Source: Xylocopa sonorina
Taxonomy: Eukaryota > Arthropoda > Insecta > Hymenoptera > Apidae
Assembly: GCF_050948175.1 (NCBI RefSeq)
Contig: NC_135202.1
Span: 8,246,001-8,310,000, forward strand
DNA: 64,000 bases
Direction of reading: 5' to 3'
The notes beneath the pieces are model-generated. The model did no database searches, was not told where the DNA came from, and saw only the letters and a program-made list of their open reading frames with translations. A program made the translations under genes and the position numbers. This document shows positions 10,780 through 21,922 of the stretch, one piece after another. Position 1 is the first letter of the stretch; the number at the start of each line of letters is the position of its first letter.

Positions 10780-13700
10780 TAGCGGCGACGGGGGTGTAGG
10801 CCGCGCGGACGCGGAGGGCTCGAGAGAGAAAAATACTTCAGATTCCAGACTGTATCAGCGGCGAGCACACTCGTGTCACCTGAACCCCCTCGGCTGATGG
10901 TTTCACCGAAACGTATCATCGTTTCACGTGGCACGGCCAATGCGATTTAACCGCTCGCCACGCATCGTTCCGCTGATATGACGCCGACGTATCGCTGACG
11001 TTTCGTGGCACGTGATCCCGAAATTACCGCGACAATAATGCGGCCCCCGTCACGGTCCAATTTGCCTGGAATGATTCGTCAGGCGGAATACTCGTTCCGA
11101 TTTCAAGGCGGATCGATCGGCAATTACGTTTTCTCGCCATGGCGCGTAGGCCCTACGCGTAGGCAAGCGTAACGTGAATCTATTATATCGCGAGGCGTAC
11201 CAGCGATTCCGCTGCGAAAAGTATCGGATATCCGGGAAACGGCACGCTAGAGTGATAACCAATAAGGGAACAGGCCGTCCGGGGGATATCGTAGATTTAG
11301 TTGGCCGAAAGGGTCCAAGAGACGGTAGACAGAGGCGCAGTCAGTATGCGGTCATAACGAAGCTGTCGACATGATGGATGAGGAAGAGGGTAACGCGACG
11401 ATGGCTCCTGGAGCGAGGACGAAGAGGAGAGCCCAGTCAGCCCGTCGTCCAGCACGATACAAGGGATGCTATCGCTATCGGACCCGCACACCCTGTCTGT
11501 CATCAGCACGCCTCACCACCTCAAACACACTCGGCCCACCCGCTGCATGCATGATGGAATATGCTGTATTATATAATTATCCCGTAGATGGTATCTCCGC
11601 TAGCGCGACGCGTAATTAGAAACTGTCGACCGACCAAGAGGGTATCGCCTCGAGGAGTTTATTGCGCAAAACTGGGATCCGGGTTTCGAACAGAAAAACC
11701 TGCCGCGAACCCTGTCGACGCTTCAGTTGGGCCTCGACGTCCGCTGGTTTCGCGATGGACGAACTATTTGCGAGAAACGATTTGGCTCGAGTTTCTCTTT
11801 TTTTATATCTGTCAAATACATCAAAGCGTAGCTTTCATAGAAACAATCGAATATGCAATGTTGTATGGGAGGTTGATAAATATTTGATTTCTAAGAAGTT
11901 TACGTGAATTTCCATCGATCGTGAGATACGATTCTTATCCGCGCCTGGTTGAAAATATTATTGCAAAGCATTTTTTCAAGAAAGTCCTCTCCATTGCCCT
12001 CCGCCATTCTCCGGTGCGCCCGCACACGGAGGTAAAGAAGCCAGGGACGTTGATCGCATACCAATGTCCGCGGGAATTTATTGTACGCCGGTAGAAAGAA
12101 AAAGGGCCTTGAAAGAAAGTACAAAGGGGAAGGAATCTGCACGTGAGCCATCGATGAAGGATGGGTGTGAATATGTATCGAGCATAGAAAATGCTGAAGG
12201 AACTTGCCTCCATATTGGATCTTATGAATTTCTACGTTTATTTTCTTTGTTATACCGCAGCCACGAATTCATTGTTACGTTCGCGAAAAAATAGTCTCCA
12301 CGTATAAAATAGAAAAAAACAAAAGCCAGCAATCTAAGCAGCAAGTTGATAATATAATTGAGTACAGAAAATCGTCCTGACCTATTTCACGATAACCCAA
12401 TTGCAAGTATACTCCTTTGTACAAAAGTCGCTCTAAATTTTTGTAATTCAAACGAGATGAACCAGATTAACAATTTCCAGAGATTGGCTAGGGTATTAAA
12501 CGCTCTGGTTGGCGAACAGTCGCGTAGAGCTCGAGAGGAACACGTTCGAATAGTTGATAATATGAGAAGATACGACCATATCAGTGGCTCTCTTAATTGT
12601 TGATGAAGCCTGTGCGCATGCAGCACCGGAAAAACGTCAGAACACTGTGTAGAACACAGCTTTGGTCACCGCAATATTTTCCAAATTTAAATCCCCATTA
12701 TCTTACAATATATCTATACAAAACTTCGATCGTGATACCGATTGTTTCGAAAATTAATAAAATCAGGCGTAACGGGGAATTTGGTTTCGAAACGTGTCGA
12801 TACTGTCCCTTAGTCGGTCGACGTTTCGGTGCAGTTATGTCGTTTATTAGAATCCGATAGAAAGTCGAGGGTTCTCTCGCGAAATCGTCGCCCCGGAGAC
12901 TGGCACGTTGAAGACCGTGCGCGGACTCGAACAGTTCCAAGGATGGGGGGCAATCGTCGGCAGGATTTTCGTATTCGACGGGTGTACGACGCTCACTTTT
13001 CGTCCTCGGGACGAACCTTTCCCGAATAACGCGGGCGGCAACGTTCCACGAGTGGGAATGACATGAAGAATCGTCTTATTCGAGCGAGAGAACAGGAAGA
13101 CGAGGAAAGTTCTTCGCGTACGTTCCTGAGCGACAGTAAGGGTCTTTGCCGGCTCCGGCATCAGTTTCTATTTAGTTACCGTCTCTGCGAACCCGTGTCG
13201 GGGTAATAGTAACCGGGGCGGCCCCCCGTCAGAGGGACGAAGAGGAGGACCCGCCCGCGCGACGCTAGACGCCTCGCAAAAGTTTCGCGAGTAAAGCTGT
13301 TCGCCTCCAACAATTTCTAAGGGGGAACATCCTTCCTGAGAAATGATTGCGCTAAACTTCGACGCCTTAGGTGGAAATAATTACAGCTACCTAGACACGA
13401 ATTCCTTTTGCTCCTATATTGATCGACGGTGATAAAGAGACTCCGTAAGGGTAACTGAACGAACCGATCCGATTACACGCGCTCCAAGATTCCGCTCGTA
13501 TAAATTGCTTCCAATCTACCTGTGACCGTCCTGAATTCGCGCGTCACTTCAATTCTTCTCGACTCGCTGACTACGTTCCCATTACTTTCTCGCTGTACTG
13601 GTTTCGAATCAACGAATTTCTTAATCCCATAATAATCGAAATATTTGCATTATTAAATAACACATAGTCTATTGTTCTTCTCGTTTTACTACAATTATCG

Positions 13701-15294
13701 TGCATTGTCCCTCCTTGCACAATGCTCTACAGTTTTTTGTACCAAAAGCATCTCAACGCTCGCTTTTTATTCCCGTTTATATCTTTCTTCCTCGTGCTTT
13801 TGCTGCACGGCTCTTTCTTCGTGTACACCGTCGCGCTGCTTCATTATCGCAACGCTAACAACGCCTAATTAAATTACAATGGTTATTTTCTTTCACAAAT
13901 ATTCGTCTAGATCGTAAAAGATTAACAAAGTTTCATAACGTTAATTAAACAACGACAGCGCGTCCACGGCGCGGAAGGATCTCCCGTTCCGCGAGGGGAT
14001 GCGTAAATTTAAAAAAAGAGAACCAGGGTGCATGCACGTACACGGACACGAACGACAACGTCTTGTTCGTGTCCGCTCGAATGCGCGTAAATTGCATGAA
14101 ACACGACGTCGAATACGCGTTTCCTTTTTCCGGAATTCCGCCATGTTTTTTTCGCCCCCGTGCCCCCTTCGTCCAGCTTTTTCCCAGCATAACCGTATCT
14201 TGTCAGCGAATGCATTTTACGGCTGGTATTGCCTGCAACGCGCACACGGCTCGAACCGCATCAGAACCGCGGCCGGGCGCTTCTTTATTCTCTTAACACG
14301 AACAAGTATGCGGCGCGTGGTTTACGTTCGGCCATAAAAGTAACGCCACCCACCGAATCGCGGTGTGTACGCCATTTCCTCGTCACGTCGCCCTTAACCG
14401 GTTTCGAAACGCCGTGATAAAAATACGTTCCCGCATACGTCCTGTATCCGCGTCGCGCCTTCTTGTTTGCATGAAATTTTCATACAACCTAAAAACCCAA
14501 CGGCGAACGACCGATCGTCACTTTGACGTGTACCGCAAGTCGAAGTCACCGGCCGTGCGAGCCAGCCACCCTCGACTCACCACCCCACCGTTTCCATCGA
14601 AGAGACTTTTCGCGCAAACGACGTGACGCGTTCGGAGAGTCAGCTTACCAAATTTCGTTGTCGAAAATGCGCGGATCGATCGAAAAAGAATTCGACACGA
14701 TAACGATTAATTCTCGTACACATTTCGAACGACGATCTCGCATCCGTGACATCGATATATTAGCCGGTACATGCCGACCCGTGATTCCGTAGATTCGAAA
14801 CTGCCACCAGGCTCGTTTTAACTGTAATAATTCGCACTTCAACTGATCTTCGTCAGTTGCAATTTTAATTAAAATTACTATCAAGTTGCAGCGATATCGC
14901 GTTTGATTGGCAAGTTTTAATTTGATACAGGACCCTGGAGTGTCGAGCGAACCTTTAAACCCAGCCTTTACTCCCCCCCGCTCGGTGTCTCCCTCGCGCT
15001 CATCCCCCTGCCAACCCCGTCATCCCCGTCGTCCCGCCTCGTCCCCCGTTTCATCCTGCCTACCTGCTTCTCCTCTTTCTACCACCGACCACCCTCGAAC
15101 GCGGCCAACGCTACACCGCCACCACCCTCCCTGCCCACCCACCCCCTATTCGCGCCTCTTTTACAATCTCTCCCACCGCGTACGCCTCTTTCAATCCTCT
15201 AACCACGCGTTTCTCATTCCACTTGTCAATTTAATCAATGTACGTAAATTACAGCGGTTGTCGAAGTGTAGGTAACTAACGTGACGCGATTACA

Positions 15295-15486
15295 ATGGCG
15301 CTGGCTCTGTCGCACGCGAGAGGCCAGGGCACACACGGAGGGCAGACGCGAAGGGTTCGTCGACGCGGAGCGCCAAGTGCCGCACCACCTCCGCTGGTGG
15401 CAACTGCGCCGCCAGCGATACCGACACCGATCATTCCGCTGGTTTCCTCCGCACCTGCGAGGCACCCTTCGCCACCACGGTTACCC
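15295..15486 (+). CDS. Candidate proline/alanine-rich coding exon, unknown protein
   Basis: An ATG at 15295 in good context (ACAATGGCG) opens exactly 64 codons to CCC|GTGAGG, an acceptable donor at 15487, ending on a codon boundary. Residues 1-24 are basic with Gly and His; residues 25-64 are Pro/Ala/Val-rich with a repeating character (SAAPPPLVATAPPAIPTP, then IIPLVSSAPARHPSPPRLP), as in disordered linkers. The frame stays open past the donor to 15747, but with a shift to Ser/Leu low complexity from CT-rich DNA. A second frame on + and a Gly/Ala-rich frame on - are also open here, which weakens the call. About 30 bases upstream a possible acceptor (TAAATTACAG, ending at 15254) could make this an internal start exon. 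No family recognised. Confidence 0.22.
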
Positions 15487-15850
15487 GTGAGGACCAGGTC
15501 ACTCGGGATCAGTCCCTGTTACACTCGTGTTTACAATGGCTCAGCTGCTCATGCGATTCATATCTCTAAACCATGCCATTACCCTTCCCTCTCTCTCTCA
15601 CTCACTCTCTATCTTGCTTTGGCTCTGACGTATTCGGGTGTTCGGTCTCTTTGGAGTTGGCACTTCCTATGCAGAATGCCTACGAGGTGTTTGGATACGT
15701 GTTGTAGTTGGATTCGAGGTCTGAGAAGGATCGATGTATTATTGTAGAGGACTTTTGTTAATTGTTTGGTATTCTTTTGTTTTGTGTGTACAATGAATAT
15801 TTTCGTTGGAGCATTGTGTAAATATAACTAGTGACTACGTTGATTCTACT

Positions 15851-16063
15851 ATGAAAAACCTGAACGAAGCGATGAAGAAGTACTTGCGTGGCGACAGGAC
15901 GATTAAACGCCTTCTTTCATTAAAACGCATTTCTTCTGAACAATTTAAACGTATCATAAAGCGTTCGCCATTCAGCATCGTTGGTCTTTATATTCTCACG
16001 CATAAAATCCCTCGAACATTGGATTTTCATGAGAAGAAACACGCAGAGGAATGCAAATATTAA
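15851..16063 (+). CDS. Candidate small ORF, 70 aa, unknown
   Basis: A true ATG-initiated frame of 70 codons with TAA stop in AT-rich DNA, where chance frames are shorter. The protein would be strongly basic (MKNLNEAMKKYLRGDRTIKR at the start), with a middle segment RIIKRSPFSIVGLYILTHK that is moderately hydrophobic and a C-terminus rich in His, Lys, Glu (HEKKHAEECKY). There is no signal peptide, domain or homologue that I recognise. An ATG at 15793 in another frame lies just upstream and stops after a few codons. It could be a small secreted or nuclear peptide, or noncoding. Confidence 0.18.
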   Translation: MKNLNEAMKKYLRGDRTIKRLLSLKRISSEQFKRIIKRSPFSIVGLYILTHKIPRTLDFHEKKHAEECKY

Positions 16064-18720
16064 GAAATCTTACATAACAAAAAAATAATCACACTCGTTC
16101 CAAAGTGAAAAGCGTTTGCAGCGGGAATTTTGTAAACAACGCGTTATTTGCAGACTGTATACGCAATCAGAATCCACGGTCTCTCTTTCTCGAGAGAATC
16201 TCTCTTTCCCCATTCATCTCCCTCGTTGCACCTCCCGATTCGAATACGGTTCAGCTCTGATCTGGCGAAAGTAATTAAACCTACCTCGCGAGCCTAAGCC
16301 TAATTAATGTGTACCTACGTACCGTCAGAGAACCGGCCGGAGAGAGCAGAAGGTTTACAGCAGACAATGCCTATACGGCAACCACGGGCCCAACGTCTAT
16401 CAAAGGAAGTAAATTTCGTTCCTGGTGCTTCGTGGTGTGCCGGATATTGGCTGGATCGTGGCTGCTCCGTCGATATTTATTCCAATCACCGAGCAGTTAA
16501 TTTCATCCATTCACCTACGTACTCGCGCACACTCACACACATGCAACCATCATCGAATGAACATTTTACACTGCGAAAAATTCAACAAGATACTCGCTTC
16601 AAGGCACTTCATTTTATTTCTCTTCGATATATCTATTCGTAGACACGTACCAACGCGCCACTTCGTTTTATCGTACTCGTAAGTATAATTAACGACCAGG
16701 AGATATCCCCTTATATTTATCATCAACGCGTCCGGTAGCAATCATTTATCTTTCTCCTAGTTAACAACCAGCTTCCAGTTCACGTAGTCGGATCGCAGAC
16801 AGCCAACGCTTGGCCCATTCGCGACGTTGTACGTCGGCTACGAGGCTCTCGTAGCGTAAAGTAGAGCGAGAAGGGCGAGAGAGTAAGACGGAGGAACGCC
16901 AGGGGGTTGAAAAGTACCGAGCGGCTACGTGCACGCGCGTAGTCGAGGAGGACAGTCGAGGGAGAGACTCCGAGGAATCATGATCGAGGTTAATAACGAG
17001 GGTACCTTGAGCGTGTACACAATAAAAGACATTCTGTCTATTCGCATTCGATCCCGTAACGAGCGGACCGTCCGCCCGTGAGAAAATGCAGGGACGAGAG
17101 AAGACGGCGCAGAGGTCGATGGCGATGGCGGGTGTCTCCAAGGTGACGATTCCACCCACACACAGGCTCGTGTACCGTGACGATATTAATTATGATATTT
17201 AATCCCATGGATACCAGCGTAACACCCATTGTTCGACCAACGAAAAACTTAGGGGTGGTCTCTCGCAGCGCCATTCGAACGACTTTTCCCGGATAAATAT
17301 CCCCTCCACTCTCGTCGTTGCCTATCTCTTTCGACTTCTCTGTCTGGCGATCGTTTATTTTTGCCAGGAAAAATTACGACTCGCCAATGAAACGCCACGA
17401 TTCGAAGATATTGTCCCGATGATGCATTCGTTTCGTCGAAGTAGCAACTACGAGATTGCGAATGCCTTGGAGCCCGTGTATCAAAGGAGCTTCGACCAAG
17501 CGCGAATAATTTCCCTCCAGCTTGCCTAAAGATTCGGGGAACTCGTACAAGCGGCAAGGGTTCCGAAGAATTTCCACGGGCGGAAAAGAGCCGGGAATAT
17601 TTCGCGGGAAACATATTGCTACCTGCCGTCGGTCTTTGAAGTCGTGTTCTTTAAAGGCATCGCCCAGGCACCGGGGGGATACGCTCGCGAAGCGACAACT
17701 ACGAAAATCGAGTTACCATCCAGTTATCGGGCAACAAAAGCTTTATTCGCGTCGTTTTCTCGTCCCTTTTGTGAGCGAGTACCTTATCGACGAGTAATGC
17801 TTCCAGCTGAATACTTATTAGTACCTGGGTACATAGATATAACACGGTTAGACGAGCATAAAAGTCAAAGATTTTTGTAAACGTTTTAAACGTATTCTTC
17901 TAAAGTATTTCATAATAAAATTGATTCGTCAAAGTGTCGCGACTGTTCGATTTCCTCGTACGCTACAACCTTCTTATATTATCTTGGAGCAAATAAATTC
18001 GAGGACCACTCGAATTGAAATGCAAGGATATTCTCGCGAGTTCGATTGGATCGCCTCGGCTATGAAATCCTCGGTTGATCGAATCCTCGAATTCGCGCGT
18101 CGTTTCGAGCACAATTCCCGGCCGTGTCGGCGAAAAATCGAACGGTGTCCGTTTACGAAAAAGCATCAGCGAATATTGATTGAGACGTCGTCGACGGGCT
18201 GCAGGCCCGTAATGGATAATGGAGTCAAAGGCAGGAAGGCGCGTTCGTTCAGTTCGTCGGACCGGCGCGGCGAAACTGGCTGGCGAAATTGCCGTGCCGG
18301 AATTGCATCGAATCGCAGCTTGAATGCCCACTATCCCAGACACCATTAGACGGCTTATTATTTCGTTTCCTTGCTACGATATCATCGCGGTGGGCACTTC
18401 GAATGGGGAACCGTTACCCGAGAACACACCAGCCGAGATCCCAGGCATTATGTTTGCACCGACGAAGAAAACGCGCTCGAACGATACTGCGAGCCGTTCA
18501 AACAAGAAATACCGTTTTCGTAACGTCACGTTATCGCGTCTCGAGGAGCCGATGTATTTCTAATTTCACGCGAACGATCGTTCTTTAATAAGTCTCACTG
18601 CGAGTACTTTCAGGGCAGCGGTAGAAGAATGAAAAGAGAATTGCAAGGGTATAGATTCTAATTTTATGTGACTGAGGTGATATTCTATTTCAGAAGATTT
18701 TTCTTTACTCTTAAAGTCAC
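16064..18720. other. Noncoding stretch with one long minus-strand open frame
   Basis: A pyrimidine-rich acceptor-like site (TTTATCTTTCTCCTAG) ends at 16760 on +. On the minus strand, 16761-17159 is open for 132 codons and ends YESLVADVQRREWAKRWL... before a TAA; it starts at GTG, overlaps a second minus-strand frame and has no known domain, so it is not called. At 17921-18349 both strands are open over the same 400 bases, a sign of composition and not of coding. Confidence 0.5.
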
Positions 18721-19005
18721 CTTACCAATGGGAACCTGTTATGTATTTAAGCTTCGAAAGTTCCATCCCGATTTCTATTCTCGTCCCCTTGCGGAAGTTG
18801 CTGGAATTTAAATCGCTCGAATCGAAGTAATTTAAAATCATTTCACCAACTGGAACCGGTTATTTATTTAACTTCGAAGATCCCTTTGAATTTCTATTCT
18901 TGTACTTCTTAGTGAAGTTACATGATTCCGATTGGAGTTCAATCGAATTAAAGTAACTTGAAACTACTTTGCCGATGTGGACACGTTACTTTACTCGTCT
19001 CCGGG
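18721..19005 (+). repeat. Decayed tandem repeat, unit about 120-126 bp
   Basis: Copy one (18721-18840) and copy two (18841-about 18965) align along their length: CCAATGGGAACCTGTTATGT against CCAACTGGAACCGGTTATTT, then TATTTAA..CTTCGAA, TTTCTATTCT, GAAGTT, and a tail of TCGAA..AAGTAA.TT.AAA. A third, partial copy begins at about 18966 (TTTGCCGATGTGGACACGTTAC). Copies differ by many substitutions and small indels, so this is an old duplication. No coding frame runs through it. It may be a relic minisatellite or duplicated regulatory module. Confidence 0.75.
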
Positions 19006-21890
19006 GGACTATCCTATCGCGTTTCAAACGACGCCAAAGTTTTCTCCATTTATTTTTCATTTACAGTACAATTTCGAATCGTCGAAGCCGCAACTGCGCG
19101 CGCGAGATGAGGTTACGATCACTACGGTTACAGGGGGACGCGAACGAGAACTCGACGCCATTTTATTCATCCGGCATTTAAAACCACATTACTCGAATTC
19201 GAGCCCTCGTAAAGCGTCGAATGATTCGACTTTTGGTCGAGTTTAAAAATAGAAACGAGAGGATGAACGGATCGTTTAGCCGGATCAAAAGCAGTTCGGT
19301 TGCGCGCTCCGCAACACGACGCTGTCGACACTCGCGCGTAGAAAGGACAATTACACGGTGAAATAAATCGCACGGAATAATTCCCGCTGGTAGAATTCGT
19401 TTCTTCCCTGGCCGTTCTAATTTACGCGCCGGTTTGTCCTCGCCTTCCATCCTCGCGGTTAACTTCGGCCCCCACGGCTAATAGGAAAGAATTCTCTCCT
19501 TCACGGCGACACCAGTCATCTCCGTCGCCGTGTTCTTATTACACCGTTACCATCGGGTACTCTGAGCGTAAAATATGCCTCGCCCCGGGGACGTGATGAA
19601 CGGTGCCGCGAAGAAACGAAGTAGAAATGAGTAAGGCACCCGCGTCGAGAGGAACTGCGGGAGCACTTTGACGCCGGGAACGGAGAGGGCGCGACGAAAC
19701 TTAGTGGCGGGTCCCCTGGCTGCGAGGTCGCGACCACAATCTCTATAATGGACTCGCTAAAGTGTATCCAGAATCTAGGTTTCCCGGCGAGACGAGAACA
19801 GAGAAAGGAGAGTGGCGGACCCTTTGCCTCCGTCGCTACGACCGCTGCATTATAATCGCCGCTGGCTGTCCCATTCCTGGCTGCATTTTATTCACAATGC
19901 GCCCGCATACGTGGCTATCGTGAATCAGGGTGCGGGGTGCACGCTCGCGGAACTCACAGCCACGTCCGTACCGGACGTCGGCCATGTCGTGCAATTTTTC
20001 AGATTGCTCTTGTTATCGCAAGACGATAGCTGGGAGAATTCGTTTTCTTCCATCTACGATCACGCAAACGAGAACGTTTAATTGTTGGAACAATATTGGT
20101 TCGACGATAGTAAAAGTTGTTACAGTATTGAATTTAACTCTGAAGTATTTCTAATATTTTCGTAGCAACATCTTTTATATCATTTTCAAAGATCCACAAA
20201 TAATACATTCTGATTTCTGTCCTTTTATATACAAAGGGTTGATAGGGGTAGTAAATTATATATTCGAATGTATTGATCGATATGGTACAGTAACGTTTGT
20301 AAAAAGGGGACTGTTCAACAGTGCACGATCCTTGTAATACACCTTCAAAGTAGATGCATTCACCAAAAGATCTAAACGGATTAAACTAGAAGGTGGAGGA
20401 ATTCTCTCGATCGATGCTCGCGAGGATCTTATTCTCGATCGATGCCCGGAAAAGTCCCCGCGTTTCTATGCACCGACGACGGTTGCATTTTCACAGTTGT
20501 TTCGCGTGTAACACTTTCGCGATAAGATAAATTGGATCGCCAATATAAATGCGGCGCAGCCAGTCGCTTCGGCTCGTCCTCCGAGGGGCGAGAAATATGG
20601 ATTCTAAATGATTGATAAGTATACGGCCTGTCGTACCTGACCATACGTTATACTTTCACTGACGTTGCGCCCGTGTTTCGTGTTTCGTTGCCCTGTTGTT
20701 ACGCTTTGAGGGTGGCATCTGGCATTTCTGGAGGAAGGATCTCTTCCGTTGGCCACATATATGTATATAGCACGCGGCACGCGGAACTAAGGGTGAGTCA
20801 GACAAGGGTTTGCTGTTGCACAAACCAGCGGCTGTGCATGATGGATGTTAAGGGACCATTATTTCGAGTCGATATTTCGAACGCCGCGCGTGATATATAT
20901 TGTGAGAAAGTATCTTGTTATCAGCACGCTTTTCATACTCTTATGCTGTTAAATTATGGCAGATTTATGGGATAGAATTGGGTCGAAATGTACAGAAGAA
21001 GATTTATACTTAAGACTACACTGACATATGTACCACGAACGAGGGAGGAAATTCACTTTTGCAACTATTTTATTATTCCTTCACTCTGAAATAATTCGAC
21101 GCTCCACGAATTCTTTTCTAATGTTTAATTCTAAATAAATTCAGAAATTATACGAAACACTAATCAATACCTGGGCTACCCAGATTTTACTCGTCTTCTA
21201 CGATCCCCGTTTCGAAATTCCAACTATCCATCATGAAAATACAGGAACAACAGTTTTTATCTTGTTACCCAATCATTATCTCTGGCTGTACAGACAGCGA
21301 TGCAATGCTCGGTGACAAACGAACCCCGACAAACGAGAGACGAAGCCGGGCAACGCGAAGCTTCGATTCCTAGTGTTTCAAATCGAACAATACCGGGAGC
21401 AGTTTAATTTCGTAGTTGCGGAGAAAATTCGGCGGAGGCACCCAGCAGAGCACCGTCAATGCGACGAGGGGGTGGAGGCAGTCTCTTTTTATTCGACACG
21501 AGAAGGGGGTGGCGGCCGCGTCTGAACCATTTGGCTTCTCCTCGCCGGCAGGAGGACTATTCGTCACTGGAAACCTAAATTCCCGAAACTTTTTTCCCAT
21601 CGTACAATGAGCTCATCCGATCACCGGCTGACGTCTGGTAAAGTTTGAAATAAAGAAAACGAGTGACAGGGCGAAAGAACGAAGGAGAGAGGCGGCAGCC
21701 GGCCGAGGGACAAGAAACGGGAGCCGAGGGTGCGCGAGAGAGGAACGAAGGAAAAGGGAGGCGAGAAGGAGGAACGAAAGGCAAGAAGTAGATTGATTCC
21801 CGGCCCTGTCCCCTCAAGACAATTTGTACTCGACCTCGTACTCCACGATAGTCTCTTCCGTTCACTCGTGAGCGGGAAGTAAAGCGTGGC
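19006..21890. other. Noncoding stretch
   Basis: Includes a local direct repeat of TCTC(TC)GATCGATGC at about 20404 and 20433, and a small inverted repeat ACTGTT-C-AACAGT at 20310-20322. Open frames (19812-20081, 20673-20975) have no ATG or splice support good enough to call. Purine-rich DNA occupies roughly 21650-21800. Confidence 0.55.
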
Positions 21891-21922
21891 TTCCTTTTTT
21901 TTTTTCTTCTTCTTCTTCCTAG
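21891..21922 (+). other. Strong pyrimidine-tract 3' splice acceptor candidate
   Basis: A nearly uninterrupted T/C tract (eleven T followed by CTT repeats) ends in CCTAG at 21922. The following sequence is open for about 69 codons in the frame ADRPAPPPPLSTIPQASTDV..., but no strong donor closes it, and the pyrimidine tract may simply be a simple repeat. Confidence 0.2.

Larger units (their letters stand above)
9991..15230. other. Noncoding stretch
   Basis: Holds a TATATAAAGG at 10041-10050 (TATA-like, with no initiator or gene that I could pair with it), a T/C-rich tract at 10080-10140, C22 at 10455-10476, a GGC run at 10763-10779, an inverted repeat GCGTAGG-C-CCTACGC at 11144-11158 and GC-rich DNA near 13200-13300. 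At 11340-11510 both strands are open and one is Ser/Asp-rich, but no good donor closes an exon. At 12358-12603 an 81-codon frame with charged, helix-like composition has no ATG before its middle. None of these frames is assigned. Confidence 0.5.

Noticed and set aside
12358..12700. Possible relic of a Tc1/mariner transposase (FHDN... and later WSPQYFPNLNPHY, recalling the SPDLNP motif)
   Set aside because: The two motifs are in different frames and about 95 codons apart, far from the spacing of the DD34D/E core. There are no terminal inverted repeats and key residues do not match.
17921..18349. 142-codon + frame and 127-codon - frame over the same bases
   Set aside because: Mirror frames of equal length point to composition; neither has an ATG with context, a domain or splice sites.
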